64,000 bases of DNA from Acinetobacter lactucae (GTDB lineage: Bacteria > Pseudomonadota > Gammaproteobacteria > Pseudomonadales > Moraxellaceae). How positions within the stretch are numbered: position 1 is the first letter of the stretch; the number at the start of each line of letters is the position of its first letter. Both the position numbers and the translations under genes were made by a program. This document shows positions 16,832 through 24,861 of this stretch, in pieces. The notes under the pieces were generated by a model that saw nothing but the letters and a program-made list of their open reading frames with translations, ran no database searches and was not told where the DNA came from. The stretch lies in NCBI RefSeq assembly GCF_001605885.1, contig NZ_LRPE01000010.1, positions 62,001 to 126,000 on the forward strand, read 5' to 3'.

Positions 16832-17038
16832 ATAAAAAAAGCCCGACATCCTGTCGAGCTTTTTCGTATTTGGTTGCTAGATATGACTCCTGTCGTATCT
16901 CACGATCCTGATGCATGAACCTATTATTGTTGTTTTGTGTTCCGGAACATCCTGTTCCTGTATGAACTCATCATAGGAAAAAAGCGGTAAGTCGCCAATC
17001 CGCAAAATCCCTAAAAGTTTGTAGGTTAAAACGTACAA
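16832..17038 (-). repeat. Array repeat copy R5
   Basis: Full copy; starts abruptly at TATAAAAAAAGCCCGAC about 20 bp after the Nudix stop and lacks the TTTTTAAAT.GCAAT left extension of R2-R4. It ends at CGTACA five bases from the stop codon of the minus-strand gene. This is the last copy I can find. Confidence 0.92.
16834..16963 (-). ncRNA. Predicted small RNA, copy R5
   Basis: Minus-strand promoter TTGGCG (16998-16993), 17 bp, TATGAT (16975-16970), ~130 nt to the T-run at 16840-16834. Here the 17043-17387 gene reads in the same direction from upstream, so read-through from it could also reach this RNA. Confidence 0.6.
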
Positions 17039-17042
17039 GAGA

Positions 17043-17387
17043 CTATTCGTCTTGAGGTAAAGGCCAAAGAATATCCTTGTTTTGTTTTAATTTTTGATAC
17101 CAATATTGGCTTATAAGCTCTTTGTCGTCTCTATCGAAATGATAAACAAATATATCTAAAGTTTCGTTTAATTCGAGGTCATAGCGAAACTTAGCTGTAG
17201 CTAAATGAGCCTGTATCTCATATAACTGATTAAATATAGGTAGAGAATCCTCATAAGTTAATAATTGAATTTGTTGAAGAAGTTCTTTTATTTGAAGTTC
17301 ATACGCATCTAAGATTCTTGCAAGATCAATAGTTACATCTCTATAGGTAATGAGTCTTTGCTCAAATTCATCCCATGTATAGTTCAT
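17043..17387 (-). CDS. Hypothetical protein
   Basis: A 114-residue, mostly helical acidic protein (MNYTWDEFEQRL...). Heptad-like stretches (ILDAYELQIKELLQQIQLL) suggest a helical bundle or coiled coil. No membrane segment or signal peptide. Not recognised. Its stop codon abuts repeat R5, and it is the only array-linked gene on the minus strand. Start ATG 17387 gives a good Met-Asn-Tyr opening. Confidence 0.6.
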   Translation of the reverse strand: MNYTWDEFEQRLITYRDVTIDLARILDAYELQIKELLQQIQLLTYEDSLPIFNQLYEIQAHLATAKFRYDLELNETLDIFVYHFDRDDKELISQYWYQKLKQNKDILWPLPQDE

Positions 17388-17499
17388 TCTAATAAATGTT
17401 CAAAAATTTAATGTAAGCACAGAATAGCTTGATTGATTATAAAATTGCTGAGATTTTACTACGTTTTATAATATCCACTTAAATTTAAAGAAGAAAATA

Positions 17500-17922
17500 A
17501 TGATGGCTTTAATAGAAAAAGTGGTTCCTGTGGTATTTAGGGAAATAAATAATAATTTGGAGATTTTAGTATTTAGACATCCCTTAGCAGGAATTCAAAT
17601 CGTTAAAGGTACTGTGGAACATCAAGAAAAGTTAGAACATGCCGCTTTGCGCGAACTTTATGAAGAATCTGGAATAAAGAATGCTCAAATTCATTCATAC
17701 CTAGGTAAGCATATTCCTTCAGAGGTAGGGCCTGATTGGCATGTTTTTGTATGTAGTACACATGAGGCTTTAAAAGATAAATGGTCACATTTTTGTGAAG
17801 ATGATAATGGATTAACTTTCGAGTTTTTCTGGCACTCTTTTTTGAGTCCTCCAACAGAAGAATGGCATCCTCTTTTTAAAGAATTATTTGAATTTATTAA
17901 ATCTAAATATAAGCTCAACTAA
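17500..17922 (+). CDS. Nudix hydrolase
   Basis: A 140-residue Nudix-fold protein. Box GTVEHQEKLEHAALRELYEE then SGI, about residues 37-59, with the metal-binding REXXEE intact. The short length and GTVEHQE opening recall Nudix proteins that act on small nucleotide sugars or dinucleotides, but the substrate is unknown. ATG ATG start; AAAGAAG lies eight bases upstream. No repeat copy follows it, so it is the right edge of, or just outside, the repeat array. Confidence 0.82.
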   Translation: MMALIEKVVPVVFREINNNLEILVFRHPLAGIQIVKGTVEHQEKLEHAALRELYEESGIKNAQIHSYLGKHIPSEVGPDWHVFVCSTHEALKDKWSHFCEDDNGLTFEFFWHSFLSPPTEEWHPLFKELFEFIKSKYKLN

Positions 17923-18025
17923 CTAAACAACTTAGGCCTCTGTGCCACAACAGACTTTAATCTTTTGCGCTGATTTAAAGTAAAACACCATTGCAACACA
18001 GAGATAAAGGGGTCAAGCCAAACGC

Positions 18026-18310
18026 TTAACCCAGACTACTTTTGTCACACCGCTGCATGACGCTGAAAAAAGTAGGGGCAAAGTCCTGTGGGAGAACAGG
18101 GCTTTGCAAACTGACATGTTCTAGGTGCTGCATAAGCTTAGGGGAGTAAGCTTGTTCAAGTCGCTGGTAAATACATTCGCAACTGGTCTTGCTGTGCCCA
18201 CCCGACAGGCAAATTTTTTCAAACTCCTGCTGAGTGTGGAGGTTGCAACCCGAAACACCCAAACTACCTAGAATGAAACTTAAAGCCAAAATAGGTTTAT
18301 AAATTGTCAT
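18026..18310 (-). CDS. Small lipoprotein
   Basis: A 94-residue protein with a lipoprotein signal (MTIYKPILALSFILGSLGVSGC, acylated Cys22 in the lipobox VSGC). The mature part is short, has four further cysteines (CLSGGHSKTSCECIYQRL and a late MQRCD), and is helical. Possibly disulfide-bonded in the periplasm. Not recognised beyond that; similar small lipoproteins are common in Acinetobacter. Confidence 0.75.
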   Translation of the reverse strand: MTIYKPILALSFILGSLGVSGCNLHTQQEFEKICLSGGHSKTSCECIYQRLEQAYSPKLMQHLEHVSLQSPVLPQDFAPTFFSVMQRCDKSSLG

Positions 18311-18539
18311 ATTATTCTCATAATGATTTATATCTATGAGTAGAATAAGAATATAATTGGTTTAGGGTTTAAAATAATTTTTAGGTAATAATTAATCCTC
18401 CCATAAACACAGGAAAATAAAATAATTTAAGTTTTAAAATAAAAATACTTTATAAATTTAAAAAAATAGGCAATAGAAAACCCAAATTTTAAATAAATAA
18501 AATGATTAAATTGGATAGGGAATAAATTTGATAAGTATC

Positions 18540-18785
18540 ATGGTCAACTCCTTAAAAAATGGAGTCCTACCACCAGATCACCGTCAATTGATTATGGTGG
18601 TAGAACGAAAGAGGGTTGACAGACTGGAAACAAAGGAACCAGCACACACAAAGGTGTCCCCCTTCCGCCCTACCATAGAGAAAAAGGGGGCGAACGAGTT
18701 CTCGACACACAAAATAAGAATTTTGCATATCGTCTTTGTTATTCGCGGTCTGTCATAACCGACTGGCAAATGTAGGCCAGCAACG
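18540..18785. ncRNA. Candidate structured RNA of unknown family
   Basis: A GC-richer block in AT-rich surroundings that fills most of the 679 bp gap 18311-18989. Stems: ACTCC/GGAGT (18547-18565); CTACCACC/GGTGGTAG (18567-18603); ACAC-aaag-GTGT (18646-18657); CCCCCTT/AAGGGGG (18658-18690); GAAC/GTTC (18692-18701); CTGGC/GCCAG (18763-18780). The long-range pair GTTGACAGAC (18615-18624) with GTCTGTC..AAC (18748-18759) closes the middle part. I cannot match it to tmRNA, 6S, RNase P or SRP RNA. Open frames on both strands there look accidental. Strand undecided. Confidence 0.5.
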
Positions 18786-18989
18786 AGATAATAATCGGTG
18801 ATTTTAATTGCGTCAATTTAATATTTAAAATATTTTTGATTTAATAATAAAACTAAATGTATTTTAAAAATAATAGAATTAATGTTTATATTTAATTAGA
18901 AAAAATAAATAATAAAATGAATTGTATGTGCAGTTTTATTAATAATGGAAATTCATCATCTTATAAACAAAAATATTATGGGTGCACCT

Positions 18990-19682
18990 TTATTCTAAAC
19001 TTTTAAGAACTTCTTTGGCATCTACATCGCCTGCATCGGCAGCTTGCTGGAACCATTTCTTTGCCAGTTGTAGGTTTTTCGGCGTGCCTTCACCATTTAA
19101 ATACATCTGGGCCAAGTTGTACTGGGCATCACTTTCGCCATGCTCAGCCGCTTTGGTGTACCACTTAAGCGCTTGCTCATCACTTTGGGTGACGCCGTGA
19201 CCTTTATTATATAGCTGAGCTAAATTATATTCTGCGGGTGGATAGCCTTGCTCGGCAGCACGACTAAACCATTCAAACGCCTGCACATAATTTTGCGCTG
19301 TTCCTTCGCCCCTGTCGTATAACACCCCTAAGTTATATTGCGCTTTGGCATGGCCTTTGTCCGCAGCTTTAGCAAAATAGTCAAAAGCGCGTTTCATGTC
19401 TTTTTCCACGCCTGTACCCGTGAAATACATCATTCCTAAACTATATTTTGCCCCCACGCTTCCATTTTGGTCAGCAGCAGTTAACCATTTAAAAGCTTGT
19501 TCATAGTTTTTAACAACACCTTGTTCACCAGTTAAAAGCATGATGCCAAGATGATATTGCGCAATCGGTTGTCCTTGCTGTGCACGATATTGAATATCGG
19601 CGACACTCGGTTCCGCAAATGCTGAAGAATGAAATGAGAAAATCACGGTAAATATATAAAAAGCAGACTTTTTTATTTTCAT
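18990..19682 (-). CDS. Secreted Sel1-repeat protein
   Basis: A 230-residue protein with a cleavable signal peptide (MKIKKSAFYIFTVIFSFHSSAFA) and about six Sel1-like repeats of ~36 residues, each with the A.YNLG.LY..G.G pattern (for example AKAQYNLGVLYDRGEGTAQN). Such solenoids are periplasmic or envelope scaffolds for protein contacts. It is divergent from vgrG with 260 bp between, so a T6SS link is possible but unproved; Sel1 proteins have many unrelated roles. Confidence 0.85.
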   Translation of the reverse strand: MKIKKSAFYIFTVIFSFHSSAFAEPSVADIQYRAQQGQPIAQYHLGIMLLTGEQGVVKNYEQAFKWLTAADQNGSVGAKYSLGMMYFTGTGVEKDMKRAFDYFAKAADKGHAKAQYNLGVLYDRGEGTAQNYVQAFEWFSRAAEQGYPPAEYNLAQLYNKGHGVTQSDEQALKWYTKAAEHGESDAQYNLAQMYLNGEGTPKNLQLAKKWFQQAADAGDVDAKEVLKSLE

Positions 19683-19943
19683 ATCTCATCCTGAATTTTA
19701 TTAATTTGAATATTTATTTTTCTTGCTATCTGTTTGATTATGCATGAAAAATATTAAATGTATCTTGGTGGTTTATAGGGCTTTAAAATGATCTGATTTT
19801 ACAGTTTAAATACCTATTTAATAACAAATTAACCTAAAACAGCATATTTAGACTAGTTACATTTTGAAAATTAGTATAGATAGACAGATTAGTCTTTTTT
19901 TAATTAAAATGCGGTCTAAATATAAGTTTGATTGATAATAAAA

Positions 19944-22724
19944 ATGCAGATGAGTGTGTCGAGTATATTGGAGCGTTTAGGCCTTGTTTCACAAAATCGC
20001 GCTGTTCATATCCAATTCTCAAATCAGTCTTTAAATCAGCAAGTCTTCTTGCAACGCATTGAGGGCGAACATACCCTCAACAAAGGCAGCGTTGCTGAGT
20101 TGCTGTGTCTGTCGACAAACGCGCATATTGCATTAAAACAATTTATTGGTTGTCAGGTTGCTGTCGATCAGGTCACTGACACAGGTCAGTTTTTTAGAAC
20201 CACGGGCATTATTACCGAAGCGAGCCAAGGTCAAAGCGACGGCTCACTCACCATTTATAATTTAACTTTAAAAGATCCAACTGCACTTTGGCATAAACGC
20301 CGTAATAGCCGCGTGTTTATGAACAAAAGCGTGCGAGATATTAGCGAAATTCTGTTTAAAGAATGGCAAGGCAAAAGCCCGTTATTTGCCTCAAGTTTAA
20401 CGCTCGACACAGCAGGTTTAACGAAAGATTACGATGTGCGTCCATTTGTGATGCAGTCAAATGAAAGCGATTATGACTTTTTAACTCGTCTATGGCGTAG
20501 TGAAGGCATTAACTGGCTGGTCGATGAATCTCAGCTTTTTGTTGCAGATCCAAATGCTTCTATTCAGCCACAAGTACTACGTTTAATTGACGATAACCAA
20601 AATTATCAGGCGCTTGACCGTCGTAGCCTACGTTATCAACGCAGCAGTGCCACAGAACAGTTCGATACCATTACCCAAGTTAAAGCTGAGCGCCGCTTAC
20701 AACCGACTTCGGTACATGTACAACGCTGGCAAGCCGATGCCCTACAACAAGAAGAAGGCAGTGGCAGTGTTCAAGGTAAGCAGCAGCACAGTGAACACTA
20801 TGACAATGCCAGCCTGAACCTTGAAGATGCATGGCACGTCAGCCCCGCTTGGATGCAAGACTTAAACGGTGAAGACCAAGCGACAGCATCGGGCAATAGC
20901 CAGATCGAACAGTTAAACCAACACATCAATGCTTATCATCACCTGAGTTCTAAACAGTTTATGGTTTCGGGCAACGTCCGCGATGCACAAGTGGGTTACT
21001 GGTTTGAGCTGAATGACCATCCCGAACTCGACCAGCATGACAGTGCTGATAAAGAGTTCTTAATCTTAAGCAAGCACTACTACAACCAGAATAATTTACC
21101 GAAAGAATTACAACAGCAACTTGAGCACTTATTACCAAAAGACAAGCTTAAGGCAGCCCAACTCGATAGCCAAAACCCTGAGCAGCGCCACTATGCTGAG
21201 CTGAACGTGGTTCGTCGCAACATTAAAGCTGTGCCTGAATATAGCCCACTAGAACACCGACCAGCAGCTTACCCACAGCGCGCTAGAGTGGTGGGGCTGG
21301 AAGGTGAAAGCATTCATGTCGACCAGTGGGGACGCATTAAAGTCCGCTTCCTATTTACCCGAGCTGACGACCATAGTCATGACGGTGGAGCGGGAAGTAA
21401 CGACAATGACACCGACTCCGCTTGGGTCGATGTACTCACCCCATGGGCAGGTGCAGGTTATGGCGCACGCTTCTTGCCACGTGTCGGTGAGATTGTGGTC
21501 ATCGACTTTTTTGACGGCAATATTGACCGTCCATTTGTGGTGGGACGTATTCACGAAGCTGAACGTCACCCAACCCAGTTCGACCAGAAAGGGCAGCTAC
21601 CTGACACCAAAAAACTCAGCGGCATCCGCTCCGAAGAAGTCGATGGCAAAGGCTTTAACCAGTTACGTTTTGACGACACTACAGGTCAGATCAGTGCCCA
21701 GCTCCAAAGCAGCCATGCGGCTAGCCAACTCAACTTGGGTAACTTAAGCCACCCAAAAGACAAAGCCGAAAGTGATGGTCGAGGTGAGGGTTTCGAGCTA
21801 CGAACAGACCAGTGGGGTGCAGTTCGAGCAGGCAGTGGCTTACTCATCAGTACCCATAAACAAGACCAAGCTCAAGGTGTACACCTAGACGCGGCTGAGG
21901 CTAAACAGCAAATCGAAGGAGGCCTTAGCAATGCCAAGGCACTCAGTGAAGTTGCTAAAAATCAGCAAACTGACCCATTAGAAAATTTAGAAAACCTAAA
22001 ATCCTTTATTGAAAAACTTGAACAGCAAGACAACGCAAAAGCCAAAACCTTTAAAGAGGCGATTATGTTGTTGGCGAGCCCAAATAGCATCGCGCTGAGC
22101 AGTAACGAAGACATTCACTTAAGTGCAGATGGGCAGCTCAACCAAACTGCCGGAGACAGCATCAACCTATCTACCCAAAAGAACTTGATTGCACATGCCC
22201 AAAACAAGATCAGCCTTTTTGCCGCGCAAGAAGGGGCGAGACTCTATGCAGGTAAAGGCAAAGTTGAAATACAAGCACAAGGTGACGGAGCAGATTTAAT
22301 AGCCCGAAAAGCTGTTCAGATTATTTCAGCAGAAGACAAAATTGAGGCCACAGCAGCGAAAGAAATTGTACTCACCGCAGGCGGCTCTCAAGTCAAAATT
22401 ACTGGTTCAGGCATTTTTATGACTACTGGTGGCAAGTTTGAGGTGAAGGCTGGGCAGCATTTGTTTATGGGAGGCGGGAGTGCGAATGCTAATGTTCCTG
22501 CGTTACCTGTATTAGGTGAGATTAATAAATATAACTTGAGATATTTTTTGCAAGATAAAGATGGCAATAACTTTGCAAATCACAAATATATCGCTTTCTT
22601 ACCTAATGGGGATATTGTAGAAGGTCGTACGGATGAAAAGGGATATACAGATCTATTTAAATCCTACCAACCGGAAGAGATATCACTTCATTTATTTAAA
22701 GATGAAAAAATTGATATAGAGTAA
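19944..22724 (+). CDS. vgrG: Type VI secretion spike protein VgrG
   Basis: A 926-residue VgrG. The gp27-like region spans about residues 1-430 (with ALWHKRRNSRVFMNKSVRDI), the gp5-like OB fold about 445-540 (SIHVDQWGRIKVRF, FLPRVGEIVVIDFFDGNIDRP), and a DUF2345-type beta-needle with KVEIQAQGDG and ITGSGIFMTTGGKFEV to about 850. The last ~60 residues (LRYFLQDKDGNNFANHKYIA... to DIE) form a transthyretin-like extension of the kind that docks effectors. VgrG trimers tip the T6SS tube. ATG 19944 is chosen; ATG 19950 is possible. The effector gene starts eight bases after the stop. Core T6SS genes are not in the window. Confidence 0.95.
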   Translation: MQMSVSSILERLGLVSQNRAVHIQFSNQSLNQQVFLQRIEGEHTLNKGSVAELLCLSTNAHIALKQFIGCQVAVDQVTDTGQFFRTTGIITEASQGQSDGSLTIYNLTLKDPTALWHKRRNSRVFMNKSVRDISEILFKEWQGKSPLFASSLTLDTAGLTKDYDVRPFVMQSNESDYDFLTRLWRSEGINWLVDESQLFVADPNASIQPQVLRLIDDNQNYQALDRRSLRYQRSSATEQFDTITQVKAERRLQPTSVHVQRWQADALQQEEGSGSVQGKQQHSEHYDNASLNLEDAWHVSPAWMQDLNGEDQATASGNSQIEQLNQHINAYHHLSSKQFMVSGNVRDAQVGYWFELNDHPELDQHDSADKEFLILSKHYYNQNNLPKELQQQLEHLLPKDKLKAAQLDSQNPEQRHYAELNVVRRNIKAVPEYSPLEHRPAAYPQRARVVGLEGESIHVDQWGRIKVRFLFTRADDHSHDGGAGSNDNDTDSAWVDVLTPWAGAGYGARFLPRVGEIVVIDFFDGNIDRPFVVGRIHEAERHPTQFDQKGQLPDTKKLSGIRSEEVDGKGFNQLRFDDTTGQISAQLQSSHAASQLNLGNLSHPKDKAESDGRGEGFELRTDQWGAVRAGSGLLISTHKQDQAQGVHLDAAEAKQQIEGGLSNAKALSEVAKNQQTDPLENLENLKSFIEKLEQQDNAKAKTFKEAIMLLASPNSIALSSNEDIHLSADGQLNQTAGDSINLSTQKNLIAHAQNKISLFAAQEGARLYAGKGKVEIQAQGDGADLIARKAVQIISAEDKIEATAAKEIVLTAGGSQVKITGSGIFMTTGGKFEVKAGQHLFMGGGSANANVPALPVLGEINKYNLRYFLQDKDGNNFANHKYIAFLPNGDIVEGRTDEKGYTDLFKSYQPEEISLHLFKDEKIDIE

Positions 22725-22732
22725 AAATAATA

Positions 22733-23974
22733 ATGGCAAAGTATTATCCGTATGTTGTTTTGGAAACAAATGTAAAACCTAGCTTATTAAAGTATAGGTT
22801 GTACGTTTACAATACTGTAAAAAATAAAGCAGAAACTTCGATACTTTTTACGAGTAATGAATTCAAAAAAGTAGGAAATAATCTTTATCAAACAAGATCT
22901 GCTGAGATAGATGGAAGTAAGTTAGGTATTGAAGGTATAAGAGATTGTGTAATTATTATTGACTTATATAGATTAAGTATCAGTGGAAAAGAAGCTTTAG
23001 TATTAAGTAATTATATTGTGCCAGATAAGGTTGAATCTTATACTTCCGCAAATTTTAGCCAGAATAATAATATAAGTAAGTTACAGTATAATGAAGCTAA
23101 TTATGTGACTAAAGTCATCAAAGACAATAATTCGAAAAACACATTCCAGCTCAATTTGAGTAGAGAAAGAATTTTTCAATGTATAGATCCGGGCTGTAAG
23201 CCTGGAGAAGCTAAGGATCCATTTTCAAAGATACAGATTGAAGCAGGTTTACAGGCCCGTTTAAATGAACCATTACCTGACCAATCTTATGCTTCTTTAT
23301 GTGGTCCTGCTGCATATTTTTTCTGCCTTATTAATTTAAGCCCTACTAAATATAAACTAGCAGTAAAACAACTTTGGGAGAAGGGACTTACAAAAATTGG
23401 TAATTTAGAGATTAAGCCATCCTTAAGTGGGTGTCGGCGAGTAAAGAATTTTTATGATGGTGAATTACCTAAAATTCCACCAATTGATTGGATAACTTTA
23501 GCTAGCTTAAGAGAATCTGAGAATAAAGCATTCCAATTAAAAGATCCTAGTCAAGAAGTTGCAGGTATCACCGCTTGGTGGGAAATGGAAAGTTGGTTTA
23601 AAAGTTCAGGGTTTAAAATTCTAAAGACTTTTCCATTTTATATAACTGGCTATAATCCTACTTTAATTGGTGAGATTAATAAGTATGCTGGTCCAGATTA
23701 TTATATAGTTACTTTGATATCCGCAAGCTTATTAAATAGTGGTTCAAGTTCAGGAACACAAAGTCTACCAGACCACTGGATTGTTTGGACAGATAAGTTA
23801 AAACAACCTGATGGAAAAGCTATAACTTCTTCAACGGACCCCTATAAAACTGATGTAAAACTCAAAGCATTCTCATGGGGAGTAAACACTCAAGTGATTA
23901 AGTCAAAATTATCATTGTATAATTTTGAAAAAAAAGTTTTTTTTGCGATGATTATTAAAAAGGAAATTTTTTAA
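22733..23974 (+). CDS. Putative T6SS effector, papain-like
   Basis: A 413-residue protein directly behind vgrG, very AT-rich compared with it. The N-terminal ~130 residues look beta-rich and may dock on VgrG. The C-terminal part has SYASLCGPAAYFFCL (Cys190), AGITAWWEMESWF (about 277-289), LPDHWIVWTD (His348) and FSWG (380-383). A Cys in L-C-G-P-A-A before a helix and a later His in D-H-W fit a papain-like or C39-like cysteine hydrolase fold, so peptidase, amidase, or deamidase action is plausible. No signal peptide. Downstream lipoprotein genes fit periplasmic immunity, pointing to an envelope target. Function is inferred from motifs and context. Confidence 0.65.
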   Translation: MAKYYPYVVLETNVKPSLLKYRLYVYNTVKNKAETSILFTSNEFKKVGNNLYQTRSAEIDGSKLGIEGIRDCVIIIDLYRLSISGKEALVLSNYIVPDKVESYTSANFSQNNNISKLQYNEANYVTKVIKDNNSKNTFQLNLSRERIFQCIDPGCKPGEAKDPFSKIQIEAGLQARLNEPLPDQSYASLCGPAAYFFCLINLSPTKYKLAVKQLWEKGLTKIGNLEIKPSLSGCRRVKNFYDGELPKIPPIDWITLASLRESENKAFQLKDPSQEVAGITAWWEMESWFKSSGFKILKTFPFYITGYNPTLIGEINKYAGPDYYIVTLISASLLNSGSSSGTQSLPDHWIVWTDKLKQPDGKAITSSTDPYKTDVKLKAFSWGVNTQVIKSKLSLYNFEKKVFFAMIIKKEIF

Positions 23975-24339
23975 TGAATAAGTCTTTTATATTTTTATTT
24001 CTTACTATTGTACTTTCTGGGTGTGGTAAGAAGGATTATCCAGTTGAGCCTAATCAAATCCCTGCAGGTACAGTGGGTAAGTTATATAATCAAAAAATAG
24101 ATGTAAGTGGAGGTGTGGTTATACCTTATACTGTACAAATAACTACAGATTTTAAAGAGGATATGGGAGTTGTTGTTAAACCAATAAATCAAGATGTTTC
24201 TGATGCATATAATCATTTAGTTATTTATGGGGTTCCAAAATATAGTGGTGATTTTAAAATTAAAATCTCTGGTGGAATATATGGTAGTGGCGATGGAAAA
24301 TTTACAAAGGAATATACTTACAAGGTTAATTCTAAATAA
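23974..24339 (+). CDS. Lipoprotein, putative immunity protein A1
   Basis: A 121-residue lipoprotein: signal MNKSFIFLFLTIVLSGC with acylated Cys17, then a beta-sandwich-like domain (YPVEPNQIPAGTVGKLYNQKI...). It overlaps the effector stop by one base (TAATG), so the two are translationally coupled, as in effector-immunity pairs. A paralogue lies at 25286-25642 with the same order of motifs (VEP..P...VG..Y.Q....GG, VPKYSGDFKI versus IPKYKGRYKI). A periplasmic immunity role is inferred. Confidence 0.7.
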   Translation: MNKSFIFLFLTIVLSGCGKKDYPVEPNQIPAGTVGKLYNQKIDVSGGVVIPYTVQITTDFKEDMGVVVKPINQDVSDAYNHLVIYGVPKYSGDFKIKISGGIYGSGDGKFTKEYTYKVNSK

Positions 24340-24366
24340 AATATTTCAAAGATTTATAAATAATTT

Positions 24367-24852
24367 ATGAGAAATTTTTTAATTATTTTATCCATTTTAT
24401 TGTCAGGTTGTAGTCCTTTAGCCAAAAATGAGAAAGAAAATTTTAAGGATATAGCCCTTAAGAACTTAACTTATTCTCATATGGATGGTATGAGTGGTGA
24501 TATTTTTAAATTTAATTTAGACATAACTGATGATTTAAAAAATATTTATCAAGACGGAAATTATAAATATTCACATTTTAAGTGCAATAATATTAAAAAT
24601 TATCTTATTGTAGGTGCTATCTCAGTCGAAGGAGAAAAATTAAAGAATGGAAAACATATTTTGTCTGGATACTTCAAAGTTTGCGAAGATGAATCAATGA
24701 ATGTATGTATCGATAAGAATCAATTGGAAAAATTATTAACTAACAATATGTCTTGTAGAGTGATTTTTGGGGGCTTACTACAAAGTAGTAAAGTTGTAGC
24801 AGATGATATTTTAATATCAAAAGAGACTATAAGAAAATCCATTTTTAAATAG
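24367..24852 (+). CDS. Lipoprotein, putative immunity protein B1
   Basis: A 161-residue lipoprotein (MRNFLIILSILLSGC, Cys15). The mature domain has cysteine pairs, including FKCNN, FKVCEDESMNVC and NNMSCRVIFGG. The same spacing of conserved positions appears in the next gene (VEFCSNSDNRSCEPID, INLECQAIF), so the two are likely paralogues. AT-rich and closely spaced in the putative immunity array. Not recognised as a named family. Confidence 0.65.
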   Translation: MRNFLIILSILLSGCSPLAKNEKENFKDIALKNLTYSHMDGMSGDIFKFNLDITDDLKNIYQDGNYKYSHFKCNNIKNYLIVGAISVEGEKLKNGKHILSGYFKVCEDESMNVCIDKNQLEKLLTNNMSCRVIFGGLLQSSKVVADDILISKETIRKSIFK

Positions 24853-24861
24853 AATATTTAA

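Noticed and set aside
12891..17038. Integron or superintegron cassettes
   Set aside because: The repeats are about 210 bp and contain a promoter-like and a terminator element; I could not find GTTRRRY/RYYYAAC core sites at the unit boundaries, nor an intI gene in the window. The cassette-like layout is therefore described without that name.
12891..17038. CRISPR array
   Set aside because: The repeats are far too long, the intervening DNA is whole genes of variable length, and no cas genes are near.
18528..18758. Coding frames of 61-76 codons on both strands
   Set aside because: They overlap the folded block, have no ribosome sites and no protein-like pattern; better explained as open by chance.
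18540..18785. Retron-type RNA because of a long-range end pairing
   Set aside because: No reverse transcriptase gene is near, and the typical msr/msd arrangement is not clear.
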